This document shows, in pieces, positions 36,128 through 46,650 of a stretch of 64,000 nt of DNA. This stretch comes from Exophiala sp. HKRS030. Lineage: Eukaryota; Ascomycota; Eurotiomycetes; Chaetothyriales; Herpotrichiellaceae. The position numbers were made by a program, and so were the translations under genes. The stretch lies in NCBI GenBank assembly GCA_023897205.1, contig JAHWDD010000007.1:4836001-4900000 (forward strand), given 5' to 3'. How positions within the stretch are numbered: the stretch's first letter is position 1; each line of letters begins with the position of its first letter. The notes under the pieces are model-generated. The model was not told where the DNA came from and ran no database searches. It worked only from the letters and a program-made list of their open reading frames with translations.

Positions 36128-38245
36128 ATGGCCGCCATCATGCGCGTGCCACCTCCAGCACAGTATCACTATGGAGAGCGTACCTATGACTCTCTTCAGA
36201 CAATCCTCGATGACCCCTCAGACCTTCTCCTCTCCTCGAGTGCGAGCATAGGAAGACCATCTGATGGCGTCCTGGATATTTTGTCCGCCTCTCTGTATCC
36301 CCAAGACCTGATGCAGTCGCATCGAGACTCTAACCACATCGCTTCCGGCAACCATGGCGTTGCCAAAGCTTCGACTCAACTGTATGGAGGCATTGCCCTT
36401 GACGGCTCTCACAGTGATGGTAGTAACTCGGCCTCGGCTGAGAAGGAACAATCTCGACCCACTAGAAAGAAGAGGGCCAGCAAGCACATGACAGCCTCTG
36501 ATGATCATGATGACCAACCAGATAACAAGAAGCAACGAGGTCGACCGCGGCTCGATACTCAGGATGAGACAGCTGCAGATCGTCGACGTACCCAGATACG
36601 TCTGGCTCAAAGAGCTTACCGCCACCGTAAGGAAACCACCATCTCTGCTCTAAAGCACAAGGTGTCTACTCTTCAGGATACCATCGATCAAATGAACAAG
36701 ACTTTCTTGGATTTGCACGACAACATGGTTGATGCTGGAGTCCTAACTTCCCACTATGCTCTGGGTCAGCAACTCCAAGCTGCCACAGAAGAATTCACCA
36801 TGCTCGCAAAAATCACTTCGGCCGATTCCGATGATGAAGACGAGAAGATCGCCAAGCTGACACAAGGCGAATCCGAGGTAGCATTGGACATGATTCAAGA
36901 GCGGGACGTGGGCAAATGGAGTGGCCGTGAACGGAAGAGTCGACAATCACGAACGTCCAACAAGACCGGCACATCCCGCCCTCGTGGCACCAGCTTCGAA
37001 AGGAGTTCTAGTGAGGCCGAGGCTGAACTTCCTGTGATGCCCACCAGTACATCTAGCAACGGTCATGAAAGCATCCTTGCTGCCATATCACAGACCAGCT
37101 ATATCGATGTCAGCAACCTCACCGGTCTCAATGACCTGATGCAATTCAACGCTCAAATCCCAGATATCAACCCGACATTCACACACGCTGACTTGACTGA
37201 AAAGTCCAGCATCAGCCGTCCTTTGAAAGCACCAAACCAACCGCAAGGCTCCTATACTTACAGTTTCCAGGAAACGTCCTTCTCACGCAGGTTGCACCGA
37301 ATGACGCTCGAGCGAGCCTTTCGGAACCTAACCAACCCAGCAATCGACCCAGAATACATCAAGCGGGCCTTCCGGTTCACTTTCTGTTTCTCCAACCGTA
37401 AGCGAATGATTCAAAGGTTTCAAGAAATGCTCAAGCGCCGCGCAGGCGAGAGTCTCGAGAACTGGAGTGTACCATTCTTCAATATCGGCGGCGCAGGCAC
37501 ACACTTCCCACGTCGCGATGAAGACGGCAAGAACATCTACCCGCCGAACATGGTCAGCGCAGCCAAAGCATTCGGCCCACAATTGTGGTCACAGCCCGAG
37601 ACCCCACGCACCGAGGCCAGCACCAAAGAAATGCTCGAGGCCATCGGCTTCGGCGGGGAATGGTTTGATTCTCACGACGTTGAGGAATACCTGAAAACAA
37701 AAGGCATTTTCGTCGACGGCCAGAGCTCCTTCGTCGAAGTCGATCCATCGATCCTACTCCTGTTGAAGCCCAGTTCCGACAGCACATCACCATTAGCTGC
37801 GGGATCAGCGTCTCTCAGCGACGCCTCCAGCTCAACCCGCAGCCCGTACGAGCAATTGCTACGAACACCATCTCCTTTCGTCGAGGGCTACGGAGAATCA
37901 ATGACCGACCCGTTCGTGGCTCGAGACATAAGGGACATGTACAACTACTCTCCACAAGCGTTTGGACAACCCGAGACCGAAAACGACAATAACAACACCA
38001 GTAACAACAACGCCTGGTCGGATCCTAATTCTAGCGACCTCCACGGCGCTTCACAGTTCTCGACCCAAGCCAAAGGACAGCCGTTCCAAGACATCCTAGC
38101 CCGCCGCTACGGCCCGCTGACGTTTGACGTCGAACTCTTCCTCGAGACCATGGTCAACCAGAGCGCGTGTCTCGGTCGAGCGCCCGGGTTCAGAAAGGAC
38201 GCTATCGACGAGGCACTGCGGTTGAGCGTTCAAGAGTCTTACTAA
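36128..38245 (+). CDS. bZIP transcription factor with long C-terminal domain
   Basis: A single exon of 705 residues. The ATG at 36128 lies in a good context (GGCCATGGCC) and starts the conserved segment; codons upstream in frame lack an ATG. A Lys/Arg-rich stretch near residue 115 is a likely nuclear localisation signal. The basic region TQIRLAQRAYRHRKE near residues 157-171 is followed by a leucine-zipper-like coiled coil (LKHKVSTLQDTIDQMNKTFL). An Arg-rich Ser region follows. The C-terminal half has a conserved fungal domain (FSRRLHRMTLERAFRNLT, FRFTFCFSNRKRMIQRFQEML) typical of fungal bZIPs with a stress or development role. Asn-rich and Ser-rich stretches lie near the end. The targets are unknown. 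The frame is intact. Confidence 0.88.
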   Translation: MAAIMRVPPPAQYHYGERTYDSLQTILDDPSDLLLSSSASIGRPSDGVLDILSASLYPQDLMQSHRDSNHIASGNHGVAKASTQLYGGIALDGSHSDGSNSASAEKEQSRPTRKKRASKHMTASDDHDDQPDNKKQRGRPRLDTQDETAADRRRTQIRLAQRAYRHRKETTISALKHKVSTLQDTIDQMNKTFLDLHDNMVDAGVLTSHYALGQQLQAATEEFTMLAKITSADSDDEDEKIAKLTQGESEVALDMIQERDVGKWSGRERKSRQSRTSNKTGTSRPRGTSFERSSSEAEAELPVMPTSTSSNGHESILAAISQTSYIDVSNLTGLNDLMQFNAQIPDINPTFTHADLTEKSSISRPLKAPNQPQGSYTYSFQETSFSRRLHRMTLERAFRNLTNPAIDPEYIKRAFRFTFCFSNRKRMIQRFQEMLKRRAGESLENWSVPFFNIGGAGTHFPRRDEDGKNIYPPNMVSAAKAFGPQLWSQPETPRTEASTKEMLEAIGFGGEWFDSHDVEEYLKTKGIFVDGQSSFVEVDPSILLLLKPSSDSTSPLAAGSASLSDASSSTRSPYEQLLRTPSPFVEGYGESMTDPFVARDIRDMYNYSPQAFGQPETENDNNNTSNNNAWSDPNSSDLHGASQFSTQAKGQPFQDILARRYGPLTFDVELFLETMVNQSACLGRAPGFRKDAIDEALRLSVQESY

Positions 38246-39712
38246 AATGTTTGGAGCCTCTAGTTAGCCCCCACCCCCTTTTCGCGCAGGACACCGCACA
38301 GGTCCACGCAAACATACATACATAGGTATATATGTATCTCTGTATGTATAATTGGTTTATGCACATATATAATCTACAATCCCGAAATCCATTCCCAGCA
38401 ATCGACCATAGGATGTGTGAATACAGGACTTCCCGTTCGCTCAGTCGTACTTAAGCCACATGCCGGTCCGTCAGTACTACCATGGGAGACCGGGTGGGAA
38501 TCCGGGCTGTTGATTGTTTTTTGTTTTTTCTGAAATGGTAGTTGGAGAGGGGAGGGATGCCGAAACTCCCTCTCTGTTCTATTCTCGATCTCGGTCGCCG
38601 CGAATGAGAATAGGAATGAGATGCCTAAGTACATAACATCCAACACCTAAGTCGCAGTAGAGACGGAGCGATACGCTACATGTGTTTTGGTGGATAGGTC
38701 AGATCATACTACTCAAATAAACAAGCTTGAAGTAAGGAAACTCTGTATCTAGGACCGTGTAAATACGCAGAATAATCATCATCATCATCATCATAACAAT
38801 TTGAAGAAAAAACTGACTCCTTCTGCTTACCTATGCTTTATGCTTATATTCACGTGACCACGTCCCCCAACTCCAATCCTTTGAACTTCCACGGTCCATA
38901 TGCTTACTCCACCAGGAGAATTCTCATATATGTTGTGTTATGATTCTGGAGATGGGGTAAGGTAGGTAGGTAGAAAGGTAGGTAGAAAGGTAGAAAGGAA
39001 GGTCACTAGGGAGGAGGAGGTGTTCTTGACAGAAGGATTGCCAAGAACAGTTGAGCATCATTACCCAGCTAACCTACATAGGTATACATGGTATGAAGAG
39101 GGGTATTGGGGATAATAACGCATAACCATCTAGCTCAAGAATTGAAGCATGCAGGACCATATACTCGCTGGATAAGCGAGGTGATAGGTGAAGAGGGTGG
39201 TTAGGGATCGAGTCATTGAGTCACCGAGTCACTCAGTCGACGAGGTACTGATGAGCGAGCAGGTATAGACAGTGGTTGAGCTGAAGCGGTATGGTATGGT
39301 TGAGTGATCTTTTCGTTCAAGAAATGCGAAGCTACAACATAAGACACGAGAGTGATGCAAAGCAAGCACGCTTGTAGACCAAACCCACTGGAACAGAATT
39401 TGATGACGCTCGGCTCGGCTCAGATCGCTAAATGTCGCTTCTTGATCGTCTTTCGCTTGATATTCGTATTCGCAGTGAATTCCCTTGTCAAAATCTGACA
39501 TTCTGAGATCCCTAACGTCGCTGTACTACCTAGATCTGGTGCTTGAGAAGGGCCCTGGAGAACAGGCTCGGTGTCCAAATTTGCCCCCCTGTCCAATTTG
39601 ATGATATGGACGTCATTTTGGTCCTGTCCAACCCTAAGAGATGGTTGATGTCTGTTATGTGAGACGTGCGAGCATGAATTTCAACATGTCCTTCCAGCTC
39701 TTTATGTCCTTC
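38246..39712. other. intergenic with simple repeats
   Basis: No supportable gene. It holds a TATGTATA stretch near 38315-38350, an ATC microsatellite near 38777-38795, a GGTA/GAAAGGTA repeat near 38955-39003, and a GAGTCAC repeat near 39209-39236. This is the shared 3' flank of two convergent genes. Confidence 0.5.
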
Positions 39713-42282
39713 CTAGTCGCCTCCGCGTCTTCTCCGTCTCCGATTTCTTGCTTTGACTCCAGGTGCCCATAACATCTTCCGGCACTTCTTCTCGCCACAT
39801 TGACATCTCACAACATCTTCCGGGAGATGTCCGTCGGCATCGGCAGCAGCTTCCAATTCGTCCTCATCGACACCCCCTGCGCCAGAGTAGTCTATACGAA
39901 TCTCAACCCCAGCCTTAATGTTCTTGATAGCGAAAAAGGCAAGGTAGTAGACCTTCTTATCATTCTTGTGCTTTTGGACTGTAAAACATCGTGTGTTGGG
40001 ATTGCAGGAGTGATTGACGAACCGCATCGCTGAACCAAAGTATGCACCGTCGATGTGGTAGTTTTTGTCACTGGCGAACCAATCCAAAGAGTAGATATAT
40101 GAAGATTCGTTCTCGTCCGCCTTGTCTTCTCTTCTCAATAACTCGGCCTCGGTGATGACTTCGCCGAGATATAATTCGATAAATTGACCTTTAACTATGT
40201 CGACAGATGATCGAACTCCGAAACCACACTTTTTGGTCTGAAAGACTTCCAATGGGACGGTACGTCCACGGCTGACAACGCGATTCCAGCAGTCAGGTCC
40301 ACAGGAGCAGAATTCGTTGCATTCGGAAATTTCGTAGTGTTTAGCCTCGGGATCTAATTCTTGTTCTATATACTGGTCTGAGAGCACCACGATGCCATCG
40401 GGCCGCCGGACGTATGTGCGTTTTTGTTCGAGATGCTGAAACTTGCCGCTGTCGTTTGTGATCTCCTTGGTCAGGCACTGGCAAGTCTCCAAGCTGCACT
40501 GTCCGCTGATGCACCTGCAGCCATAGTTGTTCGATGTGGGAGCCATTTTGATTCCAGAACGGATGATATAGCGATCTGTGAACTGGAATTTGCCATGAAG
40601 ACGAGACTCATTGACATCGTTGGCGAATGTTAATGGTGGGTTCACTTTTTCATTGAACCGATTTGTGAGGATTATGGAGGAGGCGGTCCATGGAGACACG
40701 AGTCGTTTGTGTTTCGTGCGTTTGTTGTTTTTCCGTAACTCTTTGGCAGTATCTGCAACCACAAGTGAAGTGACAGTTGCAGTGTCCGTCACGGAAAGCT
40801 GAGAAAATGACTCAGCTAGGCCACCGTCAGTGACGAGGCACATTTCTTCCGGAGACACTTTGCTGAGATCATGCTTGGTTCTCTTCTTCTTGGACGCCAA
40901 CTTTCTCATTCGATCAAGATCGGGTTCGACGCTGAAAGTCTTTGAGAAACCTGTCTGTCCAAATAGACGCTCCACATCGGCAAGGCGTTGTTCTGCTGGC
41001 GCGGTTGACTTCTTTAGCTCCGCTAGTAGCAGTTTCTTGTCGATAGTGACTGTGTTTGCAGAGGATTGCGACGACGCTGCGGTTCGAGGAATTACGATTT
41101 CGAAGTTTTGCCGGACAGGGTCTGGACGATGATGCGAGCTCGGAAAGACGAGATCAGATTGATGCTTTTGACTCGATCCGTATTCTGAGGGTTTGGAGAC
41201 ATCGCGTCTCGACGTCAAAGGTAGTGACAACTGTTTGTTAAGTGCAACGTCTATTGTTCGATCGGGTCCCGGTGTCGGAGTTGATCCCGAGGTTGGACGT
41301 ATCGGTATATCGACGGAAATCAGTTTCTGACTCGATGGAGTTGACAGGACAGTTCCTTGCTGAGTGTTATGGTTGAGATGGTTGAGGTCATCCTTGATAG
41401 GAGTCGAATATCGATCCGGTTGGTGGCGGCGCTTATCGGTATCTCCGGCCAACAACTGTCGCTGTTTTCCATCTTTACCATGTACAACAGGGGTCGGAGA
41501 AGGCGAGCGCGAAGACGATTGTTTCGGCTTGCCCCGAAACTTTTCCAGAAGATTTCTCGCCTCATCGTCGAGGTCGACAATTGTCTTGCTCGCTGGTGAT
41601 GGCGATGGTGAAGCTTTGGTCTTCGATTGAGATGTGCCCAAGGCATGATCACCATTCACACGAAGTTGTCCGTCAGGATATGAAATCCGTGACAAAGACT
41701 TGAACGGAGAGCGTACGCCTTTAGTGGTGGCGCTGGGGGATGAGGAGGTGTCAGTGGCCGCGAGTTGCTCCCAGAGTTGGCGGCTGAGGAGGATGGTCCA
41801 CTGCGAGGATCACGTGATCCATTGGGCAGCTTGTCCAGGGATGAATGGTTTTCAAACGGGGTGGTGGATTTATGTCGTTTTGCAGGCGGGAGTGGAAAAG
41901 ATGTCTGTAAAAGATCAGCAGAAGAAAAAAGAATGCAGATGCATAGGGAATGTAAAGAATAGTCATTTGTGGTTAAGATGGTGCCTACGGATGAGCGCCA
42001 TTTGTAGGGTAGAATGGGGGGTCCGGTGGTGATGACCTCCAGGCCTGGGGACACTCACGTCTTCTTCTTCATCATCAGATATCTCGATCACCTCGGCAGG
42101 AAATCTGGTCTAATTTTATGTCAGATTTGTTTCAAGAGTACAACAACTTTCAATGTGTCCAGGTGAGATCGAAAGGAGAAGTTGACATGATGTATTGGTT
42201 GACTGCATAGGTCGATGTCGCGTCTGTTGCGCCCGCGCGAGGAGGAGGCATCTCGCGTCTACTTACACTGGTTGCGAACATG
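39713..42282 (-). CDS. clrD: histone H3K9 methyltransferase, Clr4/DIM-5/ClrD type (apparent one-base loss)
   Basis: Proposed exons are 42268-42282 (MFATS), 42059-42109 (TRFPAEVIEISDDEEED) and 39713-41904, all phase 0 with GTAAGT/GTGAGT donors. A one-base loss in the GGGGG run at 41735-41739 splits the last exon; adding one base gives 752 residues. The N-terminal 400 residues are disordered and Ser/Pro-rich, and I see no chromodomain. The C-terminal catalytic part has a nine-cysteine pre-SET zinc cluster (CRCISGQCSLETCQC, then CNEFCSCGPDCWN), the SET motifs YLGEVITEAE, YHIDG and RFVNHSCNPN (near 652), and the post-SET CQCGEKKC. The enzyme lays down H3K9 methylation for heterochromatin and, in many fungi, DNA methylation and silencing of secondary metabolism. 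The first exon is the least certain part. Confidence 0.9.
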
Positions 42283-44059
42283 TATAGACATTTAAAGCAA
42301 ACAACCGTGACTCGCACTCGGCACTGTGAGACGACAGATTGAGGTAAAAGAAATTCATCTAGATAGATGATAGTTGCAACTTACTGATGTTGTTGTCGTG
42401 CTGGATAACAGCTTTCGTTTCTCAAGAAGCCCCTTCCCCCAAGACGCCATTTGGCGACGCCCATTGGCAAAGATGCGTAGACACCTTAAAAAGTATCTAA
42501 TACACCTAGAGACGGAAATTACCTCTAAATTATTAGTAATTTAAGTCGAAAAGAGTTCTAGGAGAGGTGTTAGGAGGTTAAAAGAGAAGAGTTTAATAAA
42601 GAGGAGACTTTTATAGTAGTTGCGATGAAGAAAGTTAAGAGCCTTAATAAAGTTTAAAAGAGATAATTACGCCAAGACCTAGTAATATAGTATTACGTAA
42701 TACGCTAGTACTTATTAGACCTTTTAGAGGATATAATAGAATAATAAGAGGCAGTTATTTATTATTTATAACTAGTAAAGAGAGAATAAAACCTCTTTAA
42801 TTTCAAAGGTAGATGGACTAGAATTGTTAAACTTAGTCTAGAAAAGTCTTACAGGTCTATTAATTCTTATCTTTAAGTTAAATGCGTATGGAACATTTAA
42901 GGCTCGACACCTACTAGGGTCGACGCGGGAATTTGTTGCAACTTCAAAAGTTGGAGAGTCGAAACACTAGGGCTTTCAAGCCGCGACCCTGCAACCAAGT
43001 CGTATTTATAACTCATTTTCAGGTCCTTAACGCTTCCAGCCCGTGCTCCCCCTCACGATAACCATTTGACATCCCCTCACGATGCACTCGTTCAGGCACG
43101 TTCACGGTAGTCTAGGCATGCTGAGGAGGTTAGACCATCCAAGTCAGGCAAAGGTCTGAGTGACTTCAAGGAGAAGACACGTGATGAATGCTTGTAATTC
43201 CACCAGCACTGGCCCTACGGAATACTTTAAAGTTGATAATTGGTACCTGGGGACACAAGAATCAAGTCCTGATCTTGTATCTTGTTAGGCAATAGTTGCC
43301 TGCCTCAGGCTACAATTTCATCTCTTGGGTTTTACCTAAACGAACAGCTCTGCCTGCCTGCTGCCATGGATGTTAACACCTATACGTAAGTCCGATGTGT
43401 AAGAGAGTACTAATTTGTTATTAATAACTTTTTATAGAATTATATATCTAAGAAGTTATTAATAAGATATATTATAAGTATAAGGCCAATAGAAGCTATT
43501 GGGTTAAGGCACGTGACGAGCTCTCGAGATCTAGGGACCTTCGGCACATACGTCTTCTTCACGCATATCAACAAACTTGGCGCTAGGCTTTTCATATGCC
43601 TTGCAACATATCAGAGGAGGAAACAGAACCTGCCTCTAGGATTTAGTCCAGCTTTAGATCTCTGAAAATACGATGGTTATTAACTGTCAACTTTTCAGCT
43701 CCAAAATTATGCGGCTTGCATGCCATTTATGACTACGTCGCTCGCTGAACTTCATCGCATCGCACGTGACTTGTGTATTCACTGAGTCTAAAGCCCTTTT
43801 AAGTCTGCGATTTCCCTCCGATCAGCGTTATATGTATGTCTATATGCTCTGAGACCAATTTTAGCCAAGTACAGCAATATAAGCAGTGGTCTATAATTCC
43901 ACATTTCTTATCGTCGAGTACTCTTTTAGTCCAATAAAACCATCCGTGGCCGAGAGGCTCAGCACCATTTTAGACGCTCGATGAAACGCGCTCTCCGGTG
44001 CCGTTGATATAGTGCATAGAATTACAGTTGAGAATGAAGCCTCGCCTCAGAATGCCGGG
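42283..44059. other. gene-free interval with AT-rich RIP-like relic
   Basis: No supportable gene. Between about 42500 and 42880 the composition shifts abruptly to AT with many TA steps and very few CA or TG steps, the outcome expected from repeat-induced point mutation. A second AT-rich patch lies at about 43390-43500 and includes the perfect palindrome GTTATTAATAAC at 43417-43428. The flanks are ordinary GC. No transposase or reverse-transcriptase frame is readable. Confidence 0.6.
42500..42880. mobile_element. probable RIP-mutated transposon remnant
   Basis: TA-rich, CA/TG-poor and stop-dense in all frames, with abrupt edges against GC-normal DNA. RIP acts on repeated DNA, so the source was probably a transposon. 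No terminal repeats or coding remnant can be seen, so the element class is unknown. Confidence 0.5.
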
Positions 44060-45832
44060 CTAGTCTTCACTACCCGAGGCGTCACCGAGTTCCTCACCGT
44101 CGTCACCATCTTCAAATCCAAACCCTTCCTCTCCTTCGACCTCATCTTCTAGCCCTCCGATCAGGTACTTTTCACCCTTCCCTTCGGTTCCTTCTGCAAC
44201 GACATTGCCATCCTGGACTTCACAGTTCTGCAACGTAGACTTGTTACCAATCTTTGCTTTTTTGCCCACCACAGTGTTCGTCAGGACGCATTTATCGCCG
44301 ATTGTAGCACCGGACATAATCACACATCCTGTAATACGTGTTCCCGTGCCAATGGCGACAGAGGCGCCAATCACACTGGACTTTATGACGCTTTGTGTCG
44401 CAATAGTGCTGTTACTATCGATAAGCGTATCTGCTCGAGAAATCGTAACTCGTGGTGCAATTGTTACTGTCGGATGGACTTTTGCTTGGTGTGCAAATGG
44501 CGATGCCGTGGATCGCGACGCAACAGACTCTTCCACGGAAGCGATCTTGGCGAGGGAGATCGAAACAGAAAGAACCAGAGGTGTATTATCCACACGACGT
44601 ACCAGAGGCGCGTCGGGCGCGGATGGCAAGATATATGACACTATGGGTGGGACCACCGGTACCGAGCTGTCATCTGCATCGCCATCTTGGTCTGGCGACA
44701 GGATGCTGTCCTCAGGATCCGCATGAACGCGAGATGCGAGACGCGCAGTTCTTTGATGTGTAGGTGCCTCTGTGGTGGCATGGGTAGTTACTTGGGTGCT
44801 GCTGAGGGCCGAGAGATCGACTTCTTCTTCGACTGGTCGTTCGTGAGCAGGGACATCTGAAAGACTTTTCCCACTCCTTTCTCCAAAGAGCTTTCTCGCC
44901 CCAAATCGCGCCCGATATCCGGGTTTGCGCCATTCAGCCTTCGCCCATGTCCCCACCAGGTCTTCACTCACTGACTCGAAATCTTCATTAAGCTTTGCGA
45001 AGTCCTTGACCCAATGAGGGAAAAAGTAAATATGAGAGTCTCGATATTTTGTCAAGCATTTGATTGCACCGTGCCTTCTTAGGAGTGAATGCCGGATTTT
45101 CCAAGATTTGTCAGATTCTGTTTGTTCCCAAAGCTCGGACATGGGCATTGTCCATACCAGCTTCCTTAGAACGCCTTGTCCGATGACGGCCTGGGATTTT
45201 GAGAGCGGTAAATCGTGTTCTTGGTCGAGCTTGGCGGTGCACATGAAATCGCATTCCTCGCCTTTGACGCTCTCTTCTCTATCTATGGTGTTGTACCATA
45301 TTGAGAGCCCGCCTCGTCTGCTTAGATGTTCTCCACCCAATGTTGACAGCTCACTACGAGATGTGTCTATCGTTGAAGGGCTGGTCCGAACAATACCGCC
45401 AAGACCACCAAGCCTAGTCAAATAGGTCTCCAGGAAAACTTCGCCTGATATGTCGCATACCAGGTCACAGGGTAGCAGTACGAAGTCTGACCTAATTGCT
45501 GCCTGAACTTCGGGTAGTCTGAGTAGTTCTGCTGTTGCCGTTTCAAATTCAAGCTCCTTAGGTGCGAGCAGATCTGGTGAGGGTGAAGGGAGCGATGTCA
45601 GATATGGATTTTGTGCAAGTGCTGCGGCTATGGAATCTCTCGCTGTAGGTGGCGTAATGAGAGTAATGTCTGTTACACCCATCCGGTAGCACCAATCCAG
45701 GACATACCAGATAATAGGACGATTGGCGACTTCAACGAGAGCCTTGGGAAATTCAGCTGGGACGCTGGTAAAGGTGCTGAGCCCGATTCCCGGCCCGCAC
45801 AATATCAGCGCTTGGAACCCGGTTTGAGGCAT
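44060..45832 (-). CDS. gcd1: translation initiation factor eIF2B gamma subunit
   Basis: 590 residues from the ATG at 45832 (MPQTGFQALILCGPGIGL), close to the 578 of yeast Gcd1. The N-terminal half is the nucleotidyl-transferase-like domain: VPAEFPKALVEVANRPIIWYVLDW, a LPCDLVCDISG motif, and a long insertion. The C-terminal third has left-handed beta-helix hexapeptide repeats (VIKSSVIGASVAIGTGTRI, CVIMSGATIGDKCVL, VVGKKAKIGNKSTL) and ends in a Glu/Asp/Gly-rich tail. It forms the catalytic subcomplex with eIF2B epsilon and recycles eIF2-GDP in the cytosol, a target of Gcn2 control. The same frame stays open upstream to 46369, but that part has no homology and I treat it as leader. The frame is intact. 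Confidence 0.9.
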   Translation of the reverse strand: MPQTGFQALILCGPGIGLSTFTSVPAEFPKALVEVANRPIIWYVLDWCYRMGVTDITLITPPTARDSIAAALAQNPYLTSLPSPSPDLLAPKELEFETATAELLRLPEVQAAIRSDFVLLPCDLVCDISGEVFLETYLTRLGGLGGIVRTSPSTIDTSRSELSTLGGEHLSRRGGLSIWYNTIDREESVKGEECDFMCTAKLDQEHDLPLSKSQAVIGQGVLRKLVWTMPMSELWEQTESDKSWKIRHSLLRRHGAIKCLTKYRDSHIYFFPHWVKDFAKLNEDFESVSEDLVGTWAKAEWRKPGYRARFGARKLFGERSGKSLSDVPAHERPVEEEVDLSALSSTQVTTHATTEAPTHQRTARLASRVHADPEDSILSPDQDGDADDSSVPVVPPIVSYILPSAPDAPLVRRVDNTPLVLSVSISLAKIASVEESVASRSTASPFAHQAKVHPTVTIAPRVTISRADTLIDSNSTIATQSVIKSSVIGASVAIGTGTRITGCVIMSGATIGDKCVLTNTVVGKKAKIGNKSTLQNCEVQDGNVVAEGTEGKGEKYLIGGLEDEVEGEEGFGFEDGDDGEELGDASGSED

Positions 45833-46650
45833 TCTGACTGTTGTCTTGCCCGCGGCGGCTCGTGTGGGTTGGAAGTTGGGGGGATAATTGATCGTGAGAT
45901 GACTTGACGAACCATGCAACGTTCCGATAGGCCAGACTGAGCAAGCAACGTGGCGCAAGGGCGACACAGCCCTCTGTTCTGTTGTTGTCAAGCTCTCGAC
46001 TTCCTGATCGACACTAAGCGGACGATACAGTGACGGCGCCGCAGGTTGATATGGTGGAGTGGCCCCGAGTACCCCTGTGCGTCCTCTGACAACGGCGGAT
46101 AATCGTAAAAATTGAATGCGTGGATTAAGAGAAGATGGAAGGCTTACGTTGGACGTACTACCGGTCTCCTGGATCTGTTGAGGGTCTGTGGGGAGGGTTT
46201 CAATGCCGTCAACGTCACCGAGAAGACTGATAGATGGTGCCTCGTTTGGAAAGCGTTGCTGCATGTAGGTTGAGGAAATTGTTTGGTTTATGACACATAC
46301 TGAAGGTCTGACGATGTTGCGAAGTTCTTGGCATCGAAAGGCTAACTTAAATTCTTTCCCGGAGCTCACGTGCCGATTCTGGCTTCTGATTCCGACAACT
46401 AACTACCGTTTGCTTGATTCACCAATGCGATCTCCTATCACCTCTCTCGGCTTTTCTGTGTCGTTACCGGGTCTGTTTCTGGTAAAGAATTCGTTTTGGT
46501 GACAGGCATCGTTGATTCTCTGTTTGGGAACCATAGGGTTGTCATGTCACGGGTGCGCGTCGCGCATTGGGGGCCGGACTACTGCTTCCTATCAAGCGAC
46601 TACCGAGCTACACACCCTACATAGGTGTGTAGGCAGCTCCACGTCACGTT
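45833..46650. other. intergenic, leader of eIF2B gamma
   Basis: Contains the promoter and 5' leader of the eIF2B gamma gene. The leader holds a long stop-free stretch in the same frame as the protein (to 46369). No other feature is supportable. Confidence 0.5.

Noticed and set aside
39800..41241. Several plus-strand frames of 60-100 codons
   Set aside because: They lie antisense to the methyltransferase coding exon and show no independent motif.
43930..44010. Segment GTGGCCGAGAGGCTCAGC resembling the D-arm of a Ser/Leu tRNA
   Set aside because: No matching T-arm (GTTCGA-type) or acceptor pairing can be found within 90 bases, so a tRNA gene is not supported.
45833..46369. N-terminal extension of eIF2B gamma starting at 46369
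   Set aside because: Homology begins exactly at the internal ATG at 45832, and the upstream part has no domain-like content.
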